Positions 11,701 to 60,053 of a stretch of DNA of 64,000 nucleotides are shown here, one piece after another. The stretch is from the NCBI RefSeq assembly GCF_030936135.1, contig NC_082595.1, positions 107,735,334 to 107,799,333 of the forward strand. Reading direction: 5' to 3'. Below the pieces are notes generated by a model. That model made no database searches. It saw nothing but the letters and a program-made list of their open reading frames with translations, and was not told the origin of the DNA. Position 1 is the first letter of the stretch. The number at the start of each line of letters is the position of its first letter. A program made the position numbers and the translations under genes. The stretch is from Gavia stellata. Lineage: Eukaryota > Chordata > Aves > Gaviiformes > Gaviidae.

Positions 11701-14497
11701 GAAATGATTTGATGCTATCTTTAGTACCTCTGCAGTGTTTACACAGCTAGGGAAGTCGGTGTCTGGCATTGCCTTTAACGACATGCAGACGTGGTTCAGG
11801 AGGAGGGTGTCCTGCTGCAGGCTGTGGAAATGGAGTGTTGCTGGATGGGGCTGGGAAGGGTTTGTGTACATCAGTAGATATGGCTGCAGGGCAGAGACAC
11901 AACCTTAAAACACGTCAGGACTCGGAAATCGGGGGAAAACCCATAGTTTTGCTCAAGCAGAGTCCTTCAGCGTGTGCTTGGCAGTTATTAGCATGTTGTC
12001 ATTGGACCTTGGCCACGTGCTTAGGCGCTATGCGGCGAGGACCTCCAGTCTTGGAGTGAGCTTTAGAGGGTTGGGTTTCATCCCACCATGTGGGACACAT
12101 CCTCCCATGTATGGGACATGAATAAGAGTATTCTTACCCATTTGCTGGTATAACCTTAGTGTTTCTGAGGTTTCCTGACCTTGTATTATTACTAGCATGG
12201 ACAAGGAGATGGACTTCACCTCTGAAGCACTTTCATGGCTATAGTTGAACATCTTTGCATGGTCAAGAGGTCACTGTAGTCTCTCAGGGAGTGTTGTCAC
12301 CATCTTTCACGCAGTCTTAGAGCTTCAAATCCAGCAGTGATGCTGCCCACCGAAATACCAGCTGATGGGTCTGCATCCCCCTGCCACAGGCTCCATATAC
12401 TGATACACAAGGAGGGAGGACACAACGGTGATCCTGCAGCTTAGCCCCAAGGGGCTCCTTGGCAAATGGTGGGCTCACCAAAAACCAGCACTGGTAGCAC
12501 AAGTGAGCCTCATCTCCCCTCCTGCAGAAGAGAGGGAACCTGCTTCATCAGCTCCAAATCTTGGAATATTTTACAAATGAAGATTTGACTGCAGGGGGGA
12601 AGAAATCAGTCAGCTCTCAGGTAAAGTGAGCGCTAAGCAAATAGGCTGATAATATAGGCAGAAAAAAGGAACATGTTGAAATGTGAGCTAGATATGCTTG
12701 AAAGCATCTCAAACCTTAAACTGTGGCAGAAAAATAATTCACAGTGCTTTGCTTCAACAGTTGCAGCTGTTTCGCCATGGTAAAAGACCATCTTTTAAGA
12801 AAGATGGGTCTATCATTAACTGATCGTGCTATCCTACCTGACAGCACTAGGCTGTGGCTGTGCCAGCATCTGCTGAGATGGTCAAGAACTGTTTATGGCT
12901 GTTCCCTCACGAAGGAGGCACGAGTCAGCCCAGGGAGGATGGCTTTGGGTCTGTACATGCTGGAAGCGATGGCAGTGGGATGTGTAATGTGGCTCTGCAG
13001 CCCATGGGGTAGGATGCTCAGCCAAAAAAAGGCTCCCATCACCTTGTCACTTTTTGGGGTGAGAAAGCAGCTCTTCTTTGCCTACTTTCCATTAAGCAGT
13101 TACAGAAGCAGCACAGGGACACGTGTCACCAGCGCACCGGACCTGGGGTTCCGTATTGTGCAGCTGGTAGAATGCTCCTTTTGCACCATCAATTCCCAAG
13201 CATTCCTCAGGTGTTAGCAGGGGCCAGGGCCAATTTTTAACACAGTTATCATTCTGGGAGAATTAATTTAATGAGCGCATGGCCATGCCCCACCTTAGGG
13301 ACAGGGATAGGCATAGTTTAGTTTCCTGGCATAGATGCGGCCACGCACTGGGAGGAGGACGGTGTAACCTCAGTGGGGCAGGCAGCAAGCAGCTCTGGAC
13401 TCTACACCCAGGTCCAAGGCCTGCTCAGATATTTTTCATTTAACAGTGACTGGATATAATAAACAAAGACAAACCCAACCAGACTCTCCTAACTTCTTCC
13501 TTGCACTGCTACTGTCTGCCTGATTTGGGGATGGGGGAAGAGGAGCTGAGTGCCTTGTTACTACAGCGCAAAATTGGGCAGCTCCTGGTCCAGGCATTGC
13601 TCCCCAGCAGAGAGCTATGGGGATGAGTGTCTTCCAGCTGAGGCTGTCCTTCCTCTTGGTTTGTATCGGGCCAAGTGCTCTGCCGAGGAACTTGAGCCAG
13701 AGATGGCTAAAGACCAAATACGTCACCTGAGTCCCATCATGTCTGGGAGTGTGGTGGTGCCAGACAGAAGGCATTTGAGGTCAGCCCTGCACGTGTGACA
13801 TGAGCAGAAAAGCATCAGGATGCACTTTTTTTTTTTAATTTCTCTGGCACATGCCTTGTGTGTCATGTCATTCCTTCACACATAAGCATGTGTGCACTTC
13901 ATTACAGCTCCTTGTCTCCCTCCCTGCCTCTGCTTTGCCCCACTTCCCTGCAGTATCTTCCTTCCAACCCGGGGCTTGGAAACTGTACTCAGCCTGTGTA
14001 AGAAAAATTCTTCCAGCTGTGGGCTGTGACAGGCTGTCAGCCGCTATGCAGCTGTTCTCGGGCTTCTGCTCCCTAAACCAAAGGGATGGGTGGGGAAAGG
14101 CTGATGCTTACTGCTGACTGTCTTCAGAAGGAATTATCTGAGCCTGGTTTTGGAGGTTGCCTTTGGACACTGCCAGGAATAGGCACAGGACCCTTCTGAC
14201 AAGCTAAATTGATGCGCAGCTCTACAAGAGCTAAAGGAAGATTTTAGCAAGGTGGGTCATAGCCATCTGGTGTCATCCACACCATTAATGTAAGAAGGGT
14301 CTAATGGCTGTTTGAGGAATCTCCCCTTCTTGAAGCAAATTTGGCAAAAAAGGATCTTGTATGTGCTGTGCCCAGGCAGGTCTGTCTATGGCATGTGCTT
14401 TCTCCCCCTTTGGTTACCTTCTCAACCTGTTATTGACTTGATCTGGTTGGATGTCAAATACCATCAAACTCCGAAGGAAGCTGTTCAAAACTCCTTC

Positions 14498-14990
14498 ACA
14501 GAATCACAGAATCACTACGGTTGGAAAAGACCTGTAAGATCATCAAGTCCAACCTGAAAAAAAAAAAAAAAAAAAAAACCCAAAAAAAAACCACCCACCA
14601 AAAAAACCCAAAAAAAACCCCCCCACAAACAACCCACGCAAGCCAACCACCACACAACAACAACAAGGCACAAGACACCAACCCACCCAACACCCACAGC
14701 ACCATGTCCATCAAGCTGCATCCCACAATGCCACATCCACACGCTCCTTGAATACCTCCAGGGAGGGTGACTCTACCACCTCCCTGGGCAGCCTATTCCA
14801 ATGTTTCACTACTCTCTCGGTAAAGAACTTTTTCCTAATATCCAGCCTGAACCTCCCCTGGCGCAACTTGAGGCCATTTCCTCTAGTCCTGTCACTAGTC
14901 ACTTGGGAGAAGAGACCAGCACCCACCTCTCTGCAACCCCCCTTCAGGTAGTTGTAGAGAGCGATAAGGTCTCCCCTCAGCCTCCTCCTC
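14498..14990 (-). mobile_element. CR1 LINE 3' fragment (copy B), with A/C-rich insertion
   Basis: Reading on the minus strand, this copy encodes [18 protein letters not shown] through to [19 protein letters not shown] and ends in the octamer tail next to 14498. Between the end of the coding remnant and the conserved 3' tail, about 14556-14700 is replaced or expanded by an A/C-rich tract (G/T-rich in element orientation). The 5' truncation is near 14990. It belongs to the same subfamily as copies A and C. Confidence 0.92.
14556..14700. repeat. A/C-rich low-complexity tract inside CR1 copy B
   Basis: A run of about 20 A leads into alternating poly-A and poly-C blocks and then CCA/CAA-type repeats, in the place where sibling CR1 copies have about 40 bp of ordinary 3' UTR. 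It may be a slippage-driven expansion or an insertion; sequencing error in homopolymers is also possible. Confidence 0.8.
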
Positions 14991-17900
14991 CTTAAAGCAC
15001 TCTCTCTGGCTTTGGTCATACAGTCTTGGATACTCAGGCCACTACAGATCAATTTCTCTGTCTGAAAGGTTAAAATTCCTGTGAACCATTTCAGACAGTT
15101 TCCTAAGCCCAATTTCCTTTTGTGCCAAGGGCTCCTCCCAGCAGCGTCCAGACAGGTTGGGTGTCTGCTTTCTTTGAAACCCATGGGACAGAGGTGCTGG
15201 ATTCATGTTCCTGAAGACACCAGAAATAGCCCAAGTACATTGAGTGAGATCAACAGGAAGACCTAAGTGCTTGCAAGGGGGACTTGCAGAGCATTTAGCT
15301 AGTTTGGCCCAAAAAGCTCTCTGCGCAGTCCTTAGGCCCCCTCATTTCTTTATCACAAACATGCCCAGAACTGGCCCAGGCTGGAGACTTCTTTCTAGTC
15401 TAACCGCCACCATGGTTTGCACAAGCCAAAGCGTCCCCAGAAGGGCCAGGTACAGTATAACCCAGCCCCCAGTTTGGAGTTCAGCACAGCGTAGGTGGCC
15501 ATGACTACATTCACTCATGCGCTTCAAGACTTTTGGAGGTACTACTCAGTATCTCTGCATCCAAAGGCAAGCAAGTCTGTTAGAAAAATCTGACCCTTAC
15601 AACACCAAAGGGAAGAGGACTTCCTAGTAGGTAGGTAGGTGCCTCCCAACCAACTGGCATCTCTTGAGCTCTCCTGGCCAAGACTTCATCATTATTTGTG
15701 GTTATCTTTTGCTTGGTGTTTCCAAGACGTGTGTCTGCCTGGCTCAAGCTATCGCTGTGAACCCTTGTTCTGCTGGCTGATTCTGCAGTTTCTTCAATTA
15801 CTGTCACAACCGACCCTTGCGTGGCCGCATCGGCTTGGCTGTGCTCCTGCGATCACTCGTTACTGCTGGAACAAGGGAAGGCAGACAGACGTTTGTGCAT
15901 TCTCTGGTGATGCACAATCTGCGTCCTGTGGTCACTGGGTAACTGTAAAATTAAAACAGATTCTTGCTGTTAACCAAAAGGCATTTCCAATAAAAGGAAG
16001 TTAAATACAGTGCTGGAGGGGTGGTTTTGCTGCTAACAATACATTATAGGACCTGCTAGGAAATGGGATTCACTACTCTATCCTTGCCCCCACAATAAGT
16101 TCACCCCCAGTTTAATGTGATTTAGAATTAGGTGGGATATTTTATGTTGACAGTAGGTTCAAGGGCCTTTTTTTTTTTGCCTGGACTTTGGTAGATTTGC
16201 CATTATTAAGAATGACAGAATAAAATCCACAGGATGTGCTATAGCAAGCATGAAATACATAAAATACAATTCTTGAGCCTCCCTTCCTTTCTGTACAATC
16301 CTTTTGTGAGGTAGAGGATGGCCAGCTACTCCTACCTTCCCATCTAGAGACCAGGCAGGAGGCGAGAGCCAAAAAATTCTGCCTTCACTGGAATTTGGAC
16401 GCTTTCCAGGCCACATAGCGATGCCGGATGACTGATCTCTGGGACTGGCGAAAGTGTCACCGAAGGTCCGGACCTTCAAATTCCTGACAGTGCTGAAGGT
16501 TTGGCATCTCCTTCGGAAAGGCACTTTGTCATACAGAAATGACACACTTGTGTGACTAAACATTTGCTAGCACAGGGACAGAAACTGGCCGCGGCCCTCT
16601 AAAGCAACGACCATTTAATACACGGGGTGAAAACACCCCATGGGGGTGAGGGAGAGAGGCTCTGAGAGGTGCAGGGTTGGGGCTTCCCTGACGTGGAGAA
16701 AAGCAGGGTTTTTGCTCTGCTCCAGTTTACATCTTCAACATTTTTGCTCTGGCTCCCTAAGGCACTGCTTCAGCCCTGACACAGCCAGGGATGGTGAGGC
16801 TTTCCTTCTGCTCTCCAAGTAACCTGGGTCCCTGCTCCATTAACCGCTATGCAGGTTGGTGACCCTGCAGGACTCAGCTTGGCCAAGGCTGCAAGTGGTG
16901 CACATGTGAGTCCTGTTAAGATGCTGGTCAGAGGTGCACATGGCCAAAAGAAGAACCATGGAGCTATTACATGGTAATGAGGCGGGTTTCTGTAACACCA
17001 GAAAGCCCAAGGCTGAGTTTAGATGTGTGAAGATGCACCACAAAGCAATACTTTTAGGATTTAGCCCACAGAGCTGAGACCTGTCAAACCCACCTCTCCC
17101 ATTTCCCAAGTCACCAGTTGATGGTGCAGTCAGGGTATTTGACCCATGTTCAGCTCATCAACAGTGATGAAAAATAAGCAGGTTGATCATGGCCGGGCAG
17201 GTTCTGAAGCACCTGGGATCCACTGATGTCTGAGAGCTGGGGGACATTAGTATTTAAGGAACTCTCTCCTCTTTCACCAAAGGACTTACTATTCTTAGGT
17301 TTTGTCTTATTTTCCTCTAAACTTAAAGCAAGAAGACCAGCATTGTCTCTTTTCAACTTAAGCACCAGGAAAAAAGGGAATGAAAATCTCTGAGGTCACT
17401 GTTGCAGCCAGAATGAGCTAAGAACATAGAAGCAGCATGGTCTGAAGGGAGAATATCTTTGCATAAACCAGCTGGAAAAGGGAGGTGAGATTCTAGTTTC
17501 AGAGTTCAAGATTTTATGAATATCTGTGTTCCCCACCTATATGGTCTAATGAAAGACCCTACCTCTTCCCAAACCCTTGAAAGTGCTTTGGTAGGAGCAC
17601 TGACCAAGGAGGGGCAAGCCTGTTCTGTGCTAGAGACTGATTTGGTCGAGTTCAAATTAAGAAAGAAAAGTAGGGGGACACAATCTATGGAATAATTTAA
17701 CTTCTATTTATAGTCATTTTATGGTCTGCCATGCAGATTAATTAATGAGGCCAGTAAACTCACCCTTTGTTTAAGATCCAGCTACAGTGATGGTCCTGCC
17801 CAAGCCCCAAGATAATTCATGAACTTTAATAGATAAGAGAGAGACAGCTTTGAAATCAATGCTTGACACAAGGGCCAGATATTATAAAGATCAGTGTAAT

Positions 17901-18992
17901 AATTAGTTTTTTAAAAAAATAATCATACAGTTGAATTACTTCAGGGGTGCCTTGTGTCTGAGGTTCAACCAGTGGATTCAGTCCTTTTAATCAGAATTAG
18001 TTCTGGAATAGATTTTGCTGGCCATGAAGCTAAAAACGTAATCCTGGCTGGCTCATTCAGCTCTATTAAGCATCTATGACTATTTTTCAAAAGAGGATCG
18101 CTTTCTTCTTTTGACAGAAAGGCTCATCAAATACAGACAGGAGGGGAGAGGAAAGGAAAACTCAGCTTCATTGAAGTTGAAGCCAAATCTCCCATTGGTT
18201 TCACCGGGGCCACAATCTCACCTAAGCTGCATAACGTGCTTTAAAATGCTACTGGCACGATAATTATACAAAATAGACCCCACATTTCTTTTTTGGGAGA
18301 GAGGAGGGAGTGGGAGGAGAAGAGGGGAACCTAACACATACGTTTGTCTGATCCTATGAGGCATTTACCTGTAGCATGTACTTGGCAAAAGATCTGATGT
18401 ATGAACTGAATAAATAATAGTCTGTGTTTCCTTGCGTCACAATTCATAAATGCTTTCGATGTACATAAATGATCTTAAAAGAGGTACTTGCATTTCCTTT
18501 GAGGAATCTTTAAGGAATCCAAATATATCAGAACCATGGTTGTAACTTGGAAACCTGAAAGTGATCTAATGAGGCAGACCCTGTCTGATCTGGTATGTGA
18601 AAAACCTTTGACTTTGACTTGAAAGTAAGATTTTTCTAACCCTGACACTAAGGCTTCTCTTAATAAATTATAAAGAAAACCCAGAAAACATCCCCCAACA
18701 ACTGGCAAACAATCAAACCCACTATGAGTAATCACACTGGCAGCAGAAGTGATGCTGTAAAACACTGCTTGTACCCACTTCTTTACCTTTTCACCTACTG
18801 CGTGGATCACAGTTATGCCTGAGGCAGCAGGAATAGGTTAAAGCCACCTCATTTAAATACATCAAAAAAATTAATGAGCCATAGTCTAGCTGGAGGGGAG
18901 AGGAGAGACTTACCTAACGTCAGTGCCTGCGTGCAACCAAAAAGTGAAACTCCTCTTTTTATCCACTGCTACCCCCCTTTACTTCAAAGTCA

Positions 18993-19136
18993 TCAAGGCC
19001 CTGATTCAACAAATCAGGGTCTTAGAGACCATGTTGAACTTTTAAAGCAGTGGGACAATTGTATGTACTTAGTGGAGATACAGGGATGGATGGGCTTACA
19101 TATATGTTAAGCATGTCTTTTAAGTCCTCTTCTGAA
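18993..19136. repeat. MITE-like element with inverted termini
   Basis: The left end reads GGCCCTGATTCAACAAATC; the right end read on the minus strand gives ACCCTGATTCAGAAGAGGAC then TTAAAAGACATGCTTAAC, so the ends are inverted copies about 140 bp apart. There is no coding capacity. The family is not identified; it is probably a non-autonomous DNA transposon common to sauropsids. Confidence 0.5.
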
Positions 19137-20309
19137 TCAGGGTCTGATCTTGCTCCCGTGTGAGTTAACGTGAGTGCAAGTCTTCAAGGCCAGCAGAACC
19201 GGGTATTCTGTTGTTCATAAGCAAAGGTACAAGCTGGAGTCCTAGAAAGGCAGAAAGTACAAGTCTGGAATCAGTTATAAGGACACTTTGCTTTTAGATG
19301 AGTATCTGGCTATTTTTCAACATGCATTTCACTCAACTAAGAAAATGGGGGAAATGCTATTTGATACTTCATTTTTAAATCCTGCTTGGAAGACAGGTGT
19401 TGCTTTGAACCCACAGTATGGAAGATAACTGCAAGTTGGATTCCTGAGATGAATGTGAGGCAGATTAAGTCCAGACCACTATAATGTCATCTTCTCCAGC
19501 AACATCATTGTCCTGGGATATCAAAGGCAAGCCAAAGTTCACACACTAGTTTAAGATACTGCTAGCTAGTTTGCAGCCAAAACAAAAAGTTCAGACATAG
19601 TTTCTGATGCATTTTATTTAGAAATCTATGTTCAGGCCATGTTTGCAAAAAGCAATGAATCTCCACCATTTTTCAGCAGGGGCTCAGATCCAGTTGAGTC
19701 AGAGTGCCTAATCGTGGGTAGTTGCCTTATGTTAGCTACTTGCCTCAGAGCACTGCAGACCATGTTTCACAGTCACTTTAAGCAGAGAATGAAGTGGGAC
19801 AGCCTCTGACAGAGGCAATTCTGCCCCACTTCCACCTTCACTTGCTCTTCCTACCTTGAAAGTTGGCCCAACTCATGTCTGTACAGGGGATTGGACAACT
19901 AAGTCGGATTAACACAATTTAAACCTAATGTGGCTGCCCCAATGCTTGCACCAGCAAACAAGGGTGCAAAAGCACAACAAGCAGCAATGGGCAAAGACAA
20001 GATGCGCCTTGTGTTGGCACTGTAAGTCTGTGCTTAAGGAAGCCAGAGAACTACAGTGTATCTTGGCCATTGCTGGCTGGAGTGACTAATTACAATGTTA
20101 AAACAGTGCTTATTTCTCTGGAGATTTGCCATGTTTTGAAGAGCTGGCTCCAGCTCTGTTGGATTTCTCACAGGGAACCTCCTGTGCCTTGGAAAAGTCT
20201 CCCCCTTAACTCCAGCTCATGCTTGATTTTTGTTATCTGTTGGGTATGGATGAGACAGTCAGCTGTTATAACTTAACTCTGCTGTCCTGTTAGCTTTCCC
20301 AGGTACCTG

Positions 20310-20395
20310 AATCCAACTCAATTGAAGTAAATGACAGTCTTATCAACTCCACGGACTTTGAAGCAGGCTCCAGCTATGGGATTGATCCAGCATGT
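20310..20395 (+). repeat. Diverged sauropsid repeat fragment
   Basis: The words AATTGAAGTAAATGACAGTC, CTTATCAACTCCACGGACTT and TGAAGCAGGCTC track the abundant 'tcaatggaagtcaatgggagtcttgccattgacttcaatgggagcagga' repeat of reptile and bird genomes. A shorter relative may be at 18,175-18,225. Confidence 0.4.
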
Positions 20396-23300
20396 AAATG
20401 CCAAGTCTGATTCCAGGAAGGGAGGAAAATCATCAGCTGAAATTCTTTAAAGACTTGCAGATATATCTTGGCATGCTAAGTGGAAATGAAGGAATTTCTC
20501 AGGGAGAATGTTAAATAATTCTCAAAATAATTGTTAACACACACAACACAACCCCCATCCCACCTCTGTCACTCAGTCAGGTTATGGTTTACCCACTGCA
20601 GTAAACTGTTAACTAGTTTGAACTGTTTGCGGTTATACTTACTATTGTTCTTGGAAACAAAGACCAAATTAGTGGCTAGCTTCAGAAGTTTAAAATAAAA
20701 ATTTGGTCTCAAGGTGTGCTGGTCACTCTTGTGTCCACCAAACATCTGTATTCAATTACAAAGCATTTTGGAAAGAGATTCAGGGAGCGTTGTTTGGGAC
20801 ATAAACTTGACCTAAGCCCAAGAAAGAGAACTAGAAAGCCCAAGCTCCATCACCACCTGCTGTTGGAAGCATTGACATCTACCAGCATCCAAACTTGGTT
20901 GAACAAATTTCCTAAGCACTCCAGTTTAAGCTACCACACCTGAATTCCTTGATCTCGGCATGTCCTAGCCAGGCTCTGCTGCTCCATTCACATCCCTCTG
21001 GATCCAACAGACACATGCACGGAGCATCCAGTGTGAAGTTTTAGGGGTGATTTCAGCAGATCTAAGACTGGCTGCCTTAGCGTGGGCACTGAGGCTGTGA
21101 ATGATACCCAGGACTACAACCTCAGACAACATCTTAAGCATTTGCCAGTGATAAGTTACTGTCCCATGGCATTGAAATACTTCTGGAAAACGAGGCAGGA
21201 GTGGTACCATACTCACACCTCTGTCAATATTTTGAGTCCACAAAATAAAGGCCCAGAGCTCTTGTAGTAGTTCCCTAGGATAAAGACAAGATGGGGAAGA
21301 GGGAGTCTCTTTAGCATAAGATCACCTTTGCACTTTCTGTCCTCTGGTGGCTAGAGTCCCGATTACAGCAGGGCTCATTTGGGACCCTCAGCAGTACCTG
21401 ACATGAAGCCTTCTCCAGCACTCTTTTTGAGCTCAAGAAGCGCCACAGGGCCTTGAGTACCTTCTGAACCCAGAGGGTCTCTCCCTGGCTCACAGCAGGA
21501 TTTCCTGGCAGCTCAGGGCAGGTAAAGAGCCAAAGCAGGGTACAACTGAGCTTGAAGTAAGGCAAGAAACTCAGTTTCATTAGTTTTGTTTCATTACTGA
21601 GATAGGCAGAAACTTCAGGACAAAAACTCTGACTAGAGACAGGGAAAACAGCAAACTTGCTTAAGCGTTGTCTAAACAAACTGAACTGGAAAAAACACTC
21701 AACAAACACCCTGTGGGCACCTTTCAAATATAATAACCTCGTATCTGCTGCATTACATGCTACAAATACATATCCGCTACAATTAACAATTAGTTAATTG
21801 TATGCATTTCAAGAAAGAAAAGAGTCTTTTGTGATTTATCAGTCCTTCTGAATCTGCCATTAAAAATATTTGCTAAGGCAGAGTGTTTGAATACCTGTCT
21901 AGCTCTGAAGCTGTCAAAAAATACAGGAAACATCAAAGAGGCACTGCTGCAGCCCTGAAAAGAAAGGAAATAATTGTAGTTGTGGTATTGGTAAACCTAC
22001 CAGGGTTTTCTGTTAATATCTCTAGCTACCACACAACCACAAGAACTGTCATGATATGCATTTATATGATTTTTCCTTTTGGGTATAACCATCCAAGCTA
22101 AAATACCCCATATGCTAAAAGATTGATGCTTAATACTTCTTTCCAGATGTGCTCTGGTTTAGTTAAATATTTAACACATTTTTAGAAGTATGTAGTCTAT
22201 AATTGCATTAATACTTCAGAAGAATGATGTCCTGGTGAGTAAAGGGAAAGATATTCCAAGGCTAGCTGTGTAATCTGCTCGCGCCAGCGACCAGCAGAAA
22301 TCAGACAGGTTGCCTTTGAAAAACTGCTTTGATTACCATTGATCACCGTGGATGGCACTTAAACACCTACACAACCACAACCCCCCAAGTTGGTGTCCCC
22401 ATGGCATCTTCCCAAGACCTGAACAAAGTGACATTCTCTAACGCAGTAAAATTGCAAACAGCAAAGGCCTCATTTAAATTCAAATATGTAAAAGCAAAAT
22501 TGCACGATGCATGCACCTGGATGTATTTTAACTGCTGAATTCTGTGCTGTTCACAATACCCATTTTTGCCTTTTTCTCCGTGCATTTCCACAAACAATTG
22601 CTCAAAAGACCCAAAGTGTAAGAGTTGAAAATAAGATGGATCCCTGAAGAAGTGATGAACACAAAAATAAAAACATGAAAGTAATCCTCTAACAAGATGC
22701 CTGACTCTGGCATATGCATGTATTAAAAGCATTGGAAACAGCCGACAACATTTTAAACGGTTAACATTTAACTCAAGTGTGGTCTGACTGAACAGTACTC
22801 AGGGAAAGATTTTGGATGAGATTTGAAAAAGCATCTCAATGAATAGAAAAAAAAACGCATTCGCCCCTTTCGATAATCCCATCCTTACCCTTCAGAAGGA
22901 CAGTCAAAGTAGCGAGAAAATGAAAACTTGTTGAGATGTGGTGAGAGGAGTAGTAAATAGGGAGCTTTTCTCCACTCCGCTCCACAGCTGCTCTGGGCAA
23001 CAAAGCACGCTGAGTAACCAACTCTCAAGGAGCAACAGGAAATATTGCCAAGGATCTCCAAAGTACTATGTGACCAGAATGAGCTCCATAAACCCCTACG
23101 TGATGGGAGGCAACCTGGCAAGATGATGTAGCCATTGCCTGCAGTAGTAAACCAAACAAGGTTCAGGGCATGCTCCCAAGCACTCAGGCAAACTGGCACA
23201 GCATGGACACATGCAATTAAGCTACCAGGGCTGGCCGCATTCCCACTGCCTACTGAACATTCCCAGTGTCCTTGGCCTACACTAATTCACAAACCATGAC

Positions 23301-23932
23301 CTGCAAGTGCTTTGAAGATGCCAGTTGATCAGATCCAGGACGGAGCAAAAGACAATTCTAAACAAGAGAACAAGCAACTGAGTTCCGGTGCTTGTGATGT
23401 GCAAGACATATGGACATAGCCTCTGCAACCATCTTCCACAAGGTCCGGGCCAAGGTAGAACTATGATGTTACTCAAGTCCTTCAGCCCACTGTATAAAAG
23501 TCAAACTGCAGGAAAAGATTTATCAACCAGATGGAGGCAACATGCGTTATGCACAGATTATTTTAAAAGCATTACTACTGAGAAAATTTAAGGGTACATT
23601 TTCTGCTGAAATCTATGGGAACAGTTAGGCTTTGCGGGGTGCTTTTATAAAAATTAAACCTACCATGTTTCAGGATGGTGAAGTTATGCTTACTGTCAGT
23701 ATGACCATTTGAACATCTTGATATAAATGAGTGTTTAGTCACATGCACAGAGAAGAATCAGGAACATGGTATTACATGGATCACAGTTATCCCACACAGG
23801 TCCTTCCTATTACAAATTACAGTCTTGGAAAAGAAAAGCAGCAGAAGGGGAAAGGAAGAAAGACAATTCACCACAAACACAGAAGAGGCCTGGGATAGGG
23901 GAGGATTCCATTTTAGTTAAAAAGACAGGCAT

Positions 23933-23970
23933 TTTATTTCTTAATTATTTTTTAACATTCCAGATTTATT
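23933..23970 (-). terminator. CDC5L: Candidate CDC5L polyadenylation signals
   Basis: Two AATAAA hexamers on the minus strand (23965-23970 and 23933-23938) lie about 340-380 nt beyond the CDC5L stop. The second is followed by a T/GT-rich stretch (TGCCTGTCTTTTT) that resembles a downstream element. A longer 3' UTR using distal sites cannot be excluded. Confidence 0.45.
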
Positions 23971-24309
23971 CAAAAGACACTATTCTGCAGGCATGTATCT
24001 TACAGGTCTTAAGACTAATAAAACACTAGGAATAATATGATAATCCTAGCAAATGAAGACATGGCTAAGATCATACCAGAGTGATTTTTTTTTTTCTTTA
24101 ATAAAATTTTGGACATTTCAGTCCAATTTTTAATACTGGCCAAAGCCATTCATACCTAGAGCATTTGGAACAGTCCATTAAAGCAACAAAACTTGACAAG
24201 AGGCAAACAGCAGACTACACTTGATTTCTGCAACTGATGGCAAAAGCTGCTGGAGAAGTATCTGTACACTTTAAAAATGTTACATCAGTGACGAACAGAA
24301 TTTCGAGCT

Positions 24310-59579
<35,270 letters not shown>

Positions 59580-59671
59580 CTTGGCGGCGAAGGGGCTCGA
59601 ACTCCTGCAGGAAAAAAAAGCGGTGAAAGGAAGGAAACGCCGCTCGCCTCAGCGGGGCCGACCCAGACCCC

Positions 59672-59681
59672 GCGCAGGCGC
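59672..59681. promoter_or_regulatory. NRF1-like site, GCGCAGGCGC
   Basis: A GCGC-AG-GCGC core about 95 bp upstream of the CDC5L start codon, in the likely 5' UTR or core promoter. Confidence 0.55.
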
Positions 59682-59707
59682 TCTCCGCGGTATAAGCGCG
59701 CACTCTC

Positions 59708-59719
59708 TGCGCAGGCGCA
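59708..59719. promoter_or_regulatory. NRF1-like site, TGCGCAGGCGCA
   Basis: A 12-bp match to the extended NRF1 consensus upstream of CDC5L. Confidence 0.6.
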
Positions 59720-59816
59720 GGGGGATACTGTCACGGCCGCGCGGGGGAGGGGCGACACCCCCGGCGCAAACGCACAGGGACGAGGGAAACGGGGGGGGGG
59801 GGGAGGCTGGCTGCTC

Positions 59817-59828
59817 TGCGCAGGCGCA
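59817..59828. promoter_or_regulatory. NRF1-like site, TGCGCAGGCGCA
   Basis: An identical 12-mer to the site at 59708, 109 bp farther upstream of CDC5L. Confidence 0.6.
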
Positions 59829-60053
59829 GGCTGCACAGCGCTACGCCCCGTGGCGCTACGCCTTCTTGGACGGGGCGTTTTGGGGAGGTGCTTTGCGCTA
59901 GTGCCACCTATGGGCTGGAGGTGCGCACGGCGGAGGGGCCCGGGCCTGCTCGTAAATGTTTAACTGACTATTCATTAAGTTGTGTCAAATTCCCCAACGG
60001 ACACATATGGGAAAGGAAGGGGACAGCAGAAGAAAATCAGATTTCACCAGTGT

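Larger units (their letters stand above)
5926..14497. other. Non-genic sequence (part 2)
   Basis: No protein or RNA gene was recognised. It contains the poly-T and polypyrimidine tracts near 8.4-8.8 kb and AT-rich stretches near 7,780-7,870 and 11,340-11,600 with homeodomain-like TTAATTAATTC words. Frames up to 157 codons occur (for example 12,744-13,217) but look accidental. Confidence 0.5.
14991..23932. other. Non-genic sequence (part 3), up to the CDC5L 3' end
   Basis: Only the MITE-like and diverged repeats at 19.0 and 20.3 kb are recognisable. The stretch at about 17,690-17,950 has a low-repeat, AT-rich composition with ATTAATTAATGAG and TAATAATTAG words and resembles a conserved non-coding element, but conservation cannot be tested here. 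Confidence 0.5.

Noticed and set aside
12744..13217. Plus-strand open frame of 157 codons
   Set aside because: No recognisable domain, composition like surrounding non-coding DNA, no splice sites or promoter context that fit. Probably chance.
16159..16563. Minus-strand open frame of 134 codons
   Set aside because: Low-complexity end (poly-Lys from a T run) and no conserved domain; treated as chance.
21311..21727. Minus-strand open frame of 138 codons downstream of CDC5L
   Set aside because: Lacks any family resemblance or supporting polyadenylation or splice structure.
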